Below are positions 1 through 5,676 of a stretch of 5,909 nt of DNA, in pieces. The notes under the pieces were generated by a model. That model was not told the origin of the DNA, did not search any database, and saw only the letters and a list, made by a program, of their open reading frames with translations. Numbering within the stretch: the stretch's first letter is position 1; every line of letters begins with the position of its first letter. The DNA lies in the NCBI GenBank assembly GCA_023405565.1, contig JAEXXW010000196.1:1-5909 (forward strand), read 5' to 3'. The stretch comes from Pseudomonadota bacterium. GTDB lineage: Bacteria; Pseudomonadota; Alphaproteobacteria; Rhizobiales; Xanthobacteraceae. Both the position numbers and the translations under genes were made by a program.

Positions 1-149
1 CGATGGCCGGACGCTTTTCCGCGCCGGTTTATCCCGGTGAGACGATCCGCACCGAGATGTGGCAAGAAGGTAATGTCGTCAGCTACCGCGCCCGCGTGCT
101 GGAGCGTGATGTGATTGCCATCAACAATGGCCGGATGGAGTTGCATTGA
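1..149 (+). CDS. MaoC-like (R)-enoyl-CoA hydratase, C-terminal fragment
   Basis: Only the last 48 codons are inside the window. The reading frame has codons starting at position 3 and the stop TGA is at 147-149. The visible tail (…RFSAPVYPGETIRTEMW…, then VSYRARVLERDVIAINNGRMELH) matches the C-terminal strands of MaoC / hydratase-2 hot-dog proteins, where an APVYPGETIRTEMW-like block is characteristic. Family knowledge: such enzymes hydrate trans-2-enoyl-CoA to (R)-3-hydroxyacyl-CoA in the cytosol. The catalytic Asp/His motif lies further N-terminal and is outside the window, so activity cannot be judged. The stop overlaps the next ATG by one base (TGATG), which indicates a shared transcript and translational coupling with the acyl-CoA dehydrogenase. 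The hydratase would act on the product of that dehydrogenase. Confidence 0.8.
   Translation, partial: MAGRFSAPVYPGETIRTEMWQEGNVVSYRARVLERDVIAINNGRMELH
137..140 (+). promoter_or_regulatory. Shine-Dalgarno GGAG for the acyl-CoA dehydrogenase
   Basis: GGAG lies 8 bases before the ATG at 149, inside the end of the MaoC gene. This spacing favours ATG 149 over the in-frame TTG at 146, which would have only 5 bases of spacing. Confidence 0.6.
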
Positions 150-1303
150 TGCGAGACGAAGAGCTCTCCGCCATCCGCGACAGCGTCCGCGCCTTGTGCG
201 CGAACTTTCCGGGCGAATACTGGCGCGAGCTGGATCGTGAGCGGGCCTATCCGCAAGCCTTCGTCGAGGCGTTGACCAAGGCCGGCTTTCTCGCCGCGCT
301 GATCCCTGAGGAGTTCGGCGGCAGCGGCCTGTCGATGCGCGCGGCAGCGGCGATCATGGAGGAGATCCATGCGTCGGGTTGCAACGGTGCGGCCTGCCAC
401 GCGCAGATGTACACGATGGGCACCGTGCTGCGGCATGGCAGTGCGGAACAGAAGCAACATTATCTTCCCGCCATCGCGCGCGGTGAACTACGCCTGCAGG
501 CCTTCGGCGTGACCGAGCCGACGTCGGGCACCGACACGCTGAGCCTGCGCACGACGGCGACCCGCGATGGTGACAGCTACGTCGTCAATGGCCAGAAGAT
601 CTGGACCTCGCGTGCGGAATATTCCGATCTGATGTTGCTGCTAGCGCGCACGACGCCGCGCGATCAGGCGCAGAAACGTACTGATGGATTGTCAGTCTTT
701 CTGGTCGATATGCGCGCGGTCAAGGACAAGGGCCTCACCATCCGCCCGATCCGCACCATGATGAATCATGCAACGACGGAAGTGTTCTTCGACAATATGC
801 GCATTCCGGCGTCGGCGCTGATCGGTGAGGAGGGCAAGGGCTTTCGCTACATCCTATCAGGCATGAATGCCGAGCGCATCCTGATCGCAGCCGAATGCAT
901 CGGCGATGCGAAATGGTTCATCGGCAGGGCCTCCGCTTACGCGAAGGAACGTGCGGTGTTTGGCCGGCCGATCGGTCAGAACCAGGGCGTGCAGTTTCCG
1001 ATCGCGCGCGCCTATGCACAGATGCGCGCGGCTGAACTCATGGTGTGCGAGGCCGCCGAGCGTTACGAGCAGGGCGCCGACATCGGCGAGGAGGCGAACA
1101 TGGCGAAGCTTCTCGCCGCCGACGCCTCATGGGCCGCGGCCGACATGTGCGTGCAGACATTCGGCGGCTTCGGTTTCGCGGAAGAATATGATGTCGAGCG
1201 TAAATTCCGCGAGACGCGGCTCTATCAGGTCGCGCCGGTTTCGACCAACCTGATCCTGTCCTATCTGTCGGAGCATGTGCTCGGTCTGCCGAGGTCGTAT
1301 TGA
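149..1303 (+). CDS. Acyl-CoA dehydrogenase (FAD-dependent)
   Basis: A 384-residue flavoprotein of normal family length, predicted to oxidise an acyl-CoA to the trans-2-enoyl-CoA and pass electrons to electron-transferring flavoprotein. Both family signatures are readable. The first is the FAD/substrate motif GVTEPTSGTDTLS (about residues 120-132). The second is the C-terminal QTFGGFGFAEEY…R…E block (about 336-355). KIWTS (150-154) and KERAVFGRPIGQNQ (266-279) are also typical. The N-terminal helical domain covers about 1-115, the beta domain 116-225 and the C-terminal helices 226-384. The position that carries the catalytic Glu in medium/short-chain enzymes (YEGT) reads QVAPVST here, with Ala362. 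Glu242 in NAERILIA sits where isovaleryl-CoA and long-chain dehydrogenases carry theirs, so the enzyme is probably active with that base. ATG 149 was chosen because of GGAG at 137-140 and the one-base overlap with the upstream stop. The substrate is unknown; a branched or dicarboxylic acyl-CoA is possible. Confidence 0.93.
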   Translation: MRDEELSAIRDSVRALCANFPGEYWRELDRERAYPQAFVEALTKAGFLAALIPEEFGGSGLSMRAAAAIMEEIHASGCNGAACHAQMYTMGTVLRHGSAEQKQHYLPAIARGELRLQAFGVTEPTSGTDTLSLRTTATRDGDSYVVNGQKIWTSRAEYSDLMLLLARTTPRDQAQKRTDGLSVFLVDMRAVKDKGLTIRPIRTMMNHATTEVFFDNMRIPASALIGEEGKGFRYILSGMNAERILIAAECIGDAKWFIGRASAYAKERAVFGRPIGQNQGVQFPIARAYAQMRAAELMVCEAAERYEQGADIGEEANMAKLLAADASWAAADMCVQTFGGFGFAEEYDVERKFRETRLYQVAPVSTNLILSYLSEHVLGLPRSY

Positions 1304-1310
1304 AGCAGGC

Positions 1311-1354
1311 GGAGTACAATGGCTAAGCTATGCCCTCGTCATCGCCGGGCTTGA
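1311..1354 (+). other. Orphan SD-ATG and 11-codon mini-ORF, possible displaced start of the CoA-transferase
   Basis: Eight bases after the dehydrogenase stop there is GGAG (1311-1314), a 4-base spacer and ATG (1319-1321). This is the arrangement expected for the next gene of an operon. The frame reads MAKLCPRHRRA and stops at TGA 1352-1354, inside the first palindromic repeat. I infer that this was the ribosome site of the next gene, probably the CoA-transferase, before the repeat cassette was inserted. It could instead be a chance match. No function is claimed for the short peptide. Confidence 0.4.
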
Positions 1355-1363
1355 CCCGGCGAT
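1335..1363 (+). repeat. REP-like palindrome, left arm of a 29-bp perfect inverted repeat
   Basis: CTCGTC is followed by a hairpin with a 9-bp stem (ATCGCCGGG 1341-1349, loop CTTGA, CCCGGCGAT 1355-1363). The full 29 bases match exactly, in inverted orientation, 1694-1722. With two mismatches the match extends inward about six more bases (CGCT is shared). Repeats of this form are common in intergenic regions of alphaproteobacterial genomes. As transcribed, the hairpin lies between the dehydrogenase and the downstream genes and could weaken read-through or stabilise the upstream message. It has no U-tract. Confidence 0.85.
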
Positions 1364-1385
1364 GCCGCTTGGGGGCGCAACAGGG

Positions 1386-1662
1386 ATGCGGCAATATTAT
1401 CTCTATATTCTCGCCAGCAGGCCGGGCGGAGCCATTTATGTGATTTGGTGCGACGTGTTCATGAACACAGGAGCAAGGTCATAAGGGCTTCACATGTCAG
1501 TACGGGATTGATCGCCTGGTGCACTTCGAAATTTATTCAGCGGCGCGCGATGCCATCCAGCGCGAGAAGAACATCAAACATTGGCCGCGTGCATGGAAGA
1601 CGCGACTTATTGCGCAAGGAAATCCAAGCTGGAATGATCTGTATGATGAAATCATTAGGTGA
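1386..1662 (+). pseudogene. GIY-YIG nuclease domain protein, frameshifted remnant
   Basis: Three reading frames joined in order reconstruct a small GIY-YIG (YhbQ/UPF0213-like) protein of about 90 residues. Piece 1, from ATG 1386 to about 1442, reads MRQYYLYILASRPGGAIYV. Piece 2, about 1442-1482, reads DLVRRVHEHRSKV. Piece 3, from 1483 to TGA 1660-1662, contains KGFTCQYGIDRLVHFEIYSA, then a REKNIKHWPRAWKTRLIAQG block, and ends SWNDLYDEIIR. The first break falls right after the tyrosine-valine where the YIG triad and the G-x-T-N-D link should follow. A deletion of about 13 bases there would explain both the missing residues and the shift. The second break looks like loss of one base near 1481-1484, which also creates TAA at 1482-1484 in the first frame. 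The helix Arg (LVRRV) and the REK Glu of the family are still readable. Intact homologues are single-domain nucleases of uncertain role. The sequence is well preserved outside the two lesions, so inactivation looks recent. Confidence 0.85.
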
Positions 1663-1693
1663 TTGTGGCGTCGCGCGTGCCCGCCTCAGCGAG

Positions 1694-1722
1694 ATCGCCG
1701 GGTCAAGCCCGGCGATGACGAG
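1694..1722 (-). repeat. REP-like palindrome, right arm of the 29-bp inverted repeat
   Basis: The exact reverse complement of 1335-1363. It forms its own 9-bp hairpin (1694-1702 with 1708-1716, loop TCAAG), followed by GACGAG. It ends 26 bases before the preferred ATG of the CoA-transferase and includes the first base of the in-frame GTG at 1722. In an mRNA the two arms could pair with each other or fold as two separate hairpins. Confidence 0.85.
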
Positions 1723-1748
1723 TGATTGAATGTTTTACGGATATGTCA

Positions 1749-2882
1749 ATGTCGCTGCCGCTTGAAGGTCTTCTCGTCGTCTCGCTCGAACAGGCCGTCG
1801 CAGCGCCGCAGGCGACGTGCCGGCTGGCCGATGCCGGCGCACGCGTGATCAAGGTCGAGCGGCCGGAGGGCGATTTCGCGCGCTATTATGATGACTATGT
1901 GCATGGCGAAAGCGCCAATTTCATCTGGCTCAATCGCGGCAAGGAATCGGTCGTGCTCGATCTCGCGCACGAGGATGACAAGACGCTGTTTGCCGCGATG
2001 CTCGCAAAGGCCGATGTGTTCGTGCAGAATCTCAAGCCGGGCGCGATCGGAAAACTCGGTTTTCCGATTGCCGAGTTGCGAAAGAAATATCCGCGCCTGA
2101 TCTGCTGCTCCATCTCCGGTTATGGCGAGACTGGGCCGTTCGCGTCGCGCAAGGCTTACGATCTTCTGGTCCAGGCGGAGGTTGGGTTGGCCTCCGTAAC
2201 TGGCGGGCCGGGGGCGCCGGCGCGTGTCGGCTTTTCAGTCGCCGATATCGGCGCAGGCATCAATGCCTATCAGGCAATCCTCGAAGCGTTGATCGCGCGT
2301 GGCCGAACCGGCGACGGCGCAGAGATTTCCGTGTCTCTATTCGATGCGATGGCGGAATGGATGACGGTGCCGCTGCTCTCCTACGAAGGCGGGCATCCGT
2401 TCAAGCGCATCGGCCTCGCGCATGCGGCGATTGCGCCCTATGGCGTGTTCAAGACGAAGGATGGCGGCGATATCCTGATCTCGATCCAGAACGATCGTGA
2501 ATGGCGTGTCCTCGCCGATAAGGTGCTGGGCGATGCGGCGCTGGCGGACGATCCGCGTTTTGCCACCAGCATTGTCCGCGTCACCCATCGTGCCGATACC
2601 GATAGGGTCGTCAGCGACGCCTTTGCGCGCTTCGATGTGGAGCCGCTGATGGCCATTTTGCAAAAGGCCGATATCGCTTTCGCGCGCGTGAATGATTGTG
2701 CGCTGCTGTCACAGCATCCGCATCTGCGGCGGATCACCGTCGACACGCCGAGCGGCCCGGCGTCATTGCCCGCACCGGCGGCGGTGTTCCATGAGAGCCG
2801 TAGTTATGGAGCCATTCCGTCGCTGGGTGCGCATACGGACAAGGTGCGTAAGGAATTTGTGGGTGGTGGTAGTGCTTCTTAG
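1749..2882 (+). CDS. Family III (CaiB/BaiF) CoA-transferase
   Basis: A 377-residue cytosolic enzyme predicted to move CoA from a donor thioester to a carboxylic acid through an aspartyl anhydride intermediate. The N-terminus MSLPLEGLLVVSLEQAVAAP, the RVIKVERPEGDFARYYD stretch (32-48) and the WLNRGKESVVLDL segment (60-72) are typical of the family. The catalytic Asp is Asp166 in SVADIGAG, close to Asp169 of formyl-CoA transferase. The following QAILEALIARGRTGDG and SLFDAMAEWM helices are also conserved. The start is uncertain. ATG 1749 best fits homologue N-termini, while ATG 1743 and GTG 1722 are in frame but add residues without family likeness, and no strong Shine-Dalgarno is visible before any of them. 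It probably supplies the CoA ester for the dehydrogenase and MaoC hydratase upstream, from which the repeat cassette now separates it. The acid substrate is unknown. Confidence 0.9.
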   Translation: MSLPLEGLLVVSLEQAVAAPQATCRLADAGARVIKVERPEGDFARYYDDYVHGESANFIWLNRGKESVVLDLAHEDDKTLFAAMLAKADVFVQNLKPGAIGKLGFPIAELRKKYPRLICCSISGYGETGPFASRKAYDLLVQAEVGLASVTGGPGAPARVGFSVADIGAGINAYQAILEALIARGRTGDGAEISVSLFDAMAEWMTVPLLSYEGGHPFKRIGLAHAAIAPYGVFKTKDGGDILISIQNDREWRVLADKVLGDAALADDPRFATSIVRVTHRADTDRVVSDAFARFDVEPLMAILQKADIAFARVNDCALLSQHPHLRRITVDTPSGPASLPAPAAVFHESRSYGAIPSLGAHTDKVRKEFVGGGSAS

Positions 2883-2902
2883 CTACGCGATGTAGCCACA
2901 GA

Positions 2903-2979
2903 CTCCGCTCATTCCCGCGAAGGCGGGAATCCAGTCTTTGCTTGACTCTGGGTCCCCGCCTTCGCGGGGACGAGCGGAG
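2903..2979. repeat. Paired palindromic repeats (BIME-like) at a convergent gene junction
   Basis: Two 32-base arms (2903-2934 and 2948-2979) are inverted copies of each other with four mismatches, separated by 13 bases. All four mismatches are transitions, and two would still be G-U pairs in RNA. Each arm also contains its own 8-bp hairpin: ATTCCCGC/GCGGGAAT with loop GAAG at 2911-2930, and GTCCCCGC/GCGGGGAC with loop CTTC at 2952-2971. The element fills most of the 110-base gap between the stop codons of the CoA-transferase and the efflux pump. The consensus differs from the 1335/1694 repeats, so it is a second repeat family. It may act as a bidirectional transcription barrier, although no U-tract is present. 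Confidence 0.85.
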
Positions 2980-2992
2980 GATATATTGGTTT

Positions 2993-4543
2993 CTAATCCA
3001 ACACCGCGTCATGATCGCCACCCGCTGTCGGCGCCGTCGTCTTGCGGATCAGGAACACCAGCGGGATGGCGCCGACGGTCAAGAGCATCAGCAAGTAGAA
3101 GTCGTTGCCATAGGCGATGATCGCCGCCTGCTGCGTGATCAGAGCATCGAGCATCGCGCGGCCCTGATCGGTCGCCGTGTTCAGGATCGCGGCGACATCC
3201 GGCATTTTCAGCGCGTCATGGAACGGCGTGATGTATTCCGTTAGATGCGCGTGCATCTTCACCGTGGTGTTGGTCAGTTGCGCGATCACCATCGAGATGC
3301 CGATCGACGAGCCGATATTGCGCACCAGCGTCAAGATGGCCGCGCCGTCGGTGCGCAGATGTCCCGGCAGCGTGGCGAAGGCCACGGTCGATAGCGGCAC
3401 GAAGACGAGACCAAGTCCGACACCCTGCATGATGCTGAAGATCGCGATGGTGCGCGAGGACGTGTAATCGGTGAAGCCGGTCATCTCCCAGAGCGTGAAC
3501 ACGGTGATGGTCAGGCCAGTGAGGATCAGATAGCGCGCCTGGATGATCCTCAGCAGACGCCCCACCATCATCATCGCCACAAGCGTGCCGATACCGCGTG
3601 AGGCCAGCAGCATGCCCGCCGACAGGATCGGATAATTCAGCACGTTCTGCAGGAACGGCGTCACCAGCGCCATGGTGCCGAACAACGTCATGCCGATCAG
3701 AACCATGAACAGGCAGCCGCTGACGAAATTGCGGTCCTTGAACAATTCGAAGCGGATGAACGGGTTCGTCGTGGTGAACGAATGGGCGAAGAAGAAGTAG
3801 AAGCCGATCGCCGATATGATCGCTTCGATCCAGATTTCCGTTGCCTCGAACCAGCCGACCTGCTCGCCGCGATCCAGCATCAATTGTAGCGCACCGATGC
3901 CGACGGCGAGCGACAGAAATCCGAACCAGTCGAATCGGAGGCCATCCTGCGGCTTGGTCTCGTCCATGAAGATCAAGAGGCCGATGGCGGTGATGATGCC
4001 CACCGGCAGGTTGACGAGGAACACCCAATGCCATGAATAATTGTCGGTCAGCCAGGCACCGAGTGTCGGGCCCATGATCGGGCCGAGCATCACGCCCATG
4101 CCCCAGATCGCCATCGCCGAGCCGCGCTCCTCCGGCGGATAGGAATTCAGCATCACCGATTGCGAGAGCGGCACCAGAGCCGCCCCGCCCATGCCTTGCA
4201 GCAGGCGGAACAGCACCATCTGCTCGATGCTCTGCGCGATGCCACAGAGCAGTGACGCGATGGTGAAGCAGATGACGCAGATGATGAAAAGCTTCTTGGT
4301 GCCGAATCTGTTGGCGAGCCAGCCGATCGGCGCGGTCATGATCGCGGCGGCAACGATATACGATGTCAGCACCCAGTTGATCTGGTCCATCGACGCGCCG
4401 AGGCTGCCCTGCATATAGGGCAGGGCGACATTGGCGATGGTGGTGTCGAGCGCCTGCATGATCGTCGCCGACATGGCGCACACAGTCACCAGCGTCCGGC
4501 GTGCGCCGGCTGGTAAGGGAGATTGTGCGCCATCGGCGGTCAT
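2993..4543 (-). CDS. emrB: DHA2-family MFS multidrug efflux pump (EmrB/QacA type)
   Basis: A 516-residue inner-membrane drug:H+ antiporter with about 14 hydrophobic segments. Family motifs are readable. Motif D1 is LDTTIANVALP (32-42, Asp33 in TM1), motif A is GWLANRFGTKKLF (74-86) and motif B is LFRLLQGMGG (111-120, Arg113). Antiporter motif C is GMGVMLGPIMGPTLGAWL (148-165). DWFGFL (205-210) opens the linker region between the two six-helix halves, and a long loop (about 428-480) precedes the last helix, as in EmrB. The start ATG (4543-4541) overlaps the emrA stop in ATGA. The same frame stays open 115 codons further upstream, but that stretch lies inside emrA and has no family likeness, so it is rejected. 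The pump works with the EmrA adaptor and presumably an outer-membrane channel encoded elsewhere. The substrate is not predictable; relatives export hydrophobic weak acids, uncouplers or fatty acids. The gene ends with TAG at 2995-2993. Confidence 0.94.
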   Translation of the reverse strand: MTADGAQSPLPAGARRTLVTVCAMSATIMQALDTTIANVALPYMQGSLGASMDQINWVLTSYIVAAAIMTAPIGWLANRFGTKKLFIICVICFTIASLLCGIAQSIEQMVLFRLLQGMGGAALVPLSQSVMLNSYPPEERGSAMAIWGMGVMLGPIMGPTLGAWLTDNYSWHWVFLVNLPVGIITAIGLLIFMDETKPQDGLRFDWFGFLSLAVGIGALQLMLDRGEQVGWFEATEIWIEAIISAIGFYFFFAHSFTTTNPFIRFELFKDRNFVSGCLFMVLIGMTLFGTMALVTPFLQNVLNYPILSAGMLLASRGIGTLVAMMMVGRLLRIIQARYLILTGLTITVFTLWEMTGFTDYTSSRTIAIFSIMQGVGLGLVFVPLSTVAFATLPGHLRTDGAAILTLVRNIGSSIGISMVIAQLTNTTVKMHAHLTEYITPFHDALKMPDVAAILNTATDQGRAMLDALITQQAAIIAYGNDFYLLMLLTVGAIPLVFLIRKTTAPTAGGDHDAVLD

Positions 4544-5676
4544 TGCTGCTGGACTTCGTGAGCAGCCGAGGTGAGTCCGAAAAGGCCGGCCAGCGTGCGG
4601 TTGCGCCTGGTGTCGATCGACACATTCACGCTCATGCCGGCGCGCAGCAGATGCGTGTCTTCGGTCTTGTCGAAGGCGATGCGCACCGGCACGCGCTGGA
4701 CGATCTTGACCCAGTTGCCGGTCGCGTTCTGCGCCGGAAGGATCGAGAATTGCGCGCCGGTGCCTGGGCTCACCGATTGCACGATGCCGTGGAAGGTGTG
4801 GTCGGGGAACGAGTCGACATCCAGCGTCACCTGCTGGCCGATGCGCAGATGGGTGATGTCGGTTTCCTTCGGGTTGGCATCGACCCATGGCGCGGAGTCA
4901 TCGATGACGCTGAACACCGGTGTGCCGGCGGTGACGAAGCGGCCAAGCTGGATCGCATCCACCTGCGTTGCGGTGCCGCTCATCGGCGCACGTAGCGTGG
5001 TGTGATTGAGATCGCGTTCGGCCTGGTCGAGGGCAGCCTTGGCCTGGATATAGGCGGGGAATTTCTCGATCGGCAGGTTGGCATCGCCGAGCAATTGATT
5101 GAAGGTGTCGCCCTTCTGCTGTTCGGCGTATTGCGCCTGCAATTGCGCCGTCACCAGCGCTGCGATCGAGGTGTCGAGATCGGCTTGCGTGCCGGCCATC
5201 TTGGCGACCAGCGATTGTTTACGTTCGACGTCACGCTGCTTCAGCTGGACGCTTTGCTGCGCGTAATCGGCGAGCTTGGTCAACGAGGCGAGGTTGGTCT
5301 TCAGGTTGTTGAAGTCGGTGCGAACGCTGGCGAGCTTGCTCTGTGCCTGTGTCAGCGCGAGCTTGAATGGCACCGGATCGATCTCGAACAACGGATCGCC
5401 TTCGATGACATGTTGACCTTCCTTGACGGAAATCGTGCTGATCTTCCCGGAAATGTCCGGCGTGATGAGCACTTTCTGTGCACCAACATAGGCGTTATCG
5501 GTGGTGATGTAGCGTCCGCCATAAAGATAGAAGGTGAAGCCGGCGACGGCGGCGATCAGCGGCACCACCACCAGCAGCATGACGCGCAACCTCGCGCGAA
5601 CAAATCTCATCAGCGAGCCGGTGCGTGAACCAGTAGCTTCCTTGGCGCCCGGCATCTTGAGGACGTTGTTACGCAT
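4540..5676 (-). CDS. emrA: EmrA-type periplasmic adaptor (HlyD/membrane fusion protein)
   Basis: A 378-residue protein that links the inner-membrane pump to an outer-membrane channel. It has a short cytoplasmic N-terminus with basic residues, one membrane anchor (about 31-52, LLVVVPLIAAVAGFTFYLYGG), and TTDNAYVGAQKVLITPDISG (58-77), the hallmark start of EmrA-like adaptors. The first lipoyl half (about 66-100, VKEGQHVIEGDPLFEID) and a long alpha-helical hairpin (about 103-225) rich in Q, A, L and K follow. The returning lipoyl half (RAPMSGTATQV, 229-239) and a beta-barrel (about 262-356) complete it, with NATGNWVKIVQRVPVRI at 317-333, strongly typical of the EmrA subgroup. The start ATG 5676-5674 overlaps the marR stop by 8 bases. 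A weak GA-rich site (GAGAAG, 5686-5681) precedes it. A second Met at codon 8 is possible. The stop overlaps the emrB start, which argues for coupled, near-equal synthesis. Confidence 0.94.
   Translation of the reverse strand: MRNNVLKMPGAKEATGSRTGSLMRFVRARLRVMLLVVVPLIAAVAGFTFYLYGGRYITTDNAYVGAQKVLITPDISGKISTISVKEGQHVIEGDPLFEIDPVPFKLALTQAQSKLASVRTDFNNLKTNLASLTKLADYAQQSVQLKQRDVERKQSLVAKMAGTQADLDTSIAALVTAQLQAQYAEQQKGDTFNQLLGDANLPIEKFPAYIQAKAALDQAERDLNHTTLRAPMSGTATQVDAIQLGRFVTAGTPVFSVIDDSAPWVDANPKETDITHLRIGQQVTLDVDSFPDHTFHGIVQSVSPGTGAQFSILPAQNATGNWVKIVQRVPVRIAFDKTEDTHLLRAGMSVNVSIDTRRNRTLAGLFGLTSAAHEVQQQ

Larger units (their letters stand above)
1335..1722. mobile_element. Putative repeat-bounded GIY-YIG cassette
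   Basis: A 388-base unit delimited by perfect 29-bp inverted palindromic repeats, carrying a single broken GIY-YIG nuclease gene. It sits between two genes that would otherwise be adjacent in an operon. The outer flanks are the dehydrogenase stop plus an SD-ATG on the left and the CoA-transferase 5' end on the right. No target-site duplication is evident next to the arms. The unit resembles the REP-plus-enzyme arrangement known for REP-associated transposases, but with a GIY-YIG nuclease in place of the transposase. That it moves, or once moved, is an inference. Confidence 0.45.

Noticed and set aside
1335..1722. CRISPR array or insertion-sequence termini
   Set aside because: There are only two repeat copies and they are inverted, with no regularly spaced direct repeats or spacers. 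No transposase is encoded and no target duplication is visible.
1445..1729. 94-codon plus-strand frame across the cassette as an independent gene
   Set aside because: Only its first dozen codons (DLVRRVHEHRSKV) resemble a protein family. The rest is out of frame with the GIY-YIG remnant and runs into the repeat.
2903..2979. Classical rho-independent terminator
   Set aside because: The stems are strong, but no run of T follows on either strand, so it is listed as a repeat with possible terminator-like effect only.
3216..4625. Long minus-strand open frame of 469 codons overlapping emrB
   Set aside because: It is a shifted-frame shadow of emrB: rich in Arg, His, Asp and Pro, with no membrane segments or recognisable motif.
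4544..4888. 115-codon N-terminal extension of the efflux pump frame
   Set aside because: It lies wholly inside emrA, reads as Arg/His/Pro-rich low-quality protein, and the ATG at 4543 in an ATGA overlap gives a normal EmrB N-terminus.
4501..5005. Two plus-strand frames (164 and 144 codons) antisense to the end of emrA
   Set aside because: Both are shadows overlapping a confident gene on the other strand, and they overlap each other in different frames.
5002..5628. Plus-strand open frame of 208 codons antisense to emrA
   Set aside because: It mirrors the emrA codons, which lack antisense stops because of GC-rich third positions. It has no recognisable domain and no clear ribosome site.
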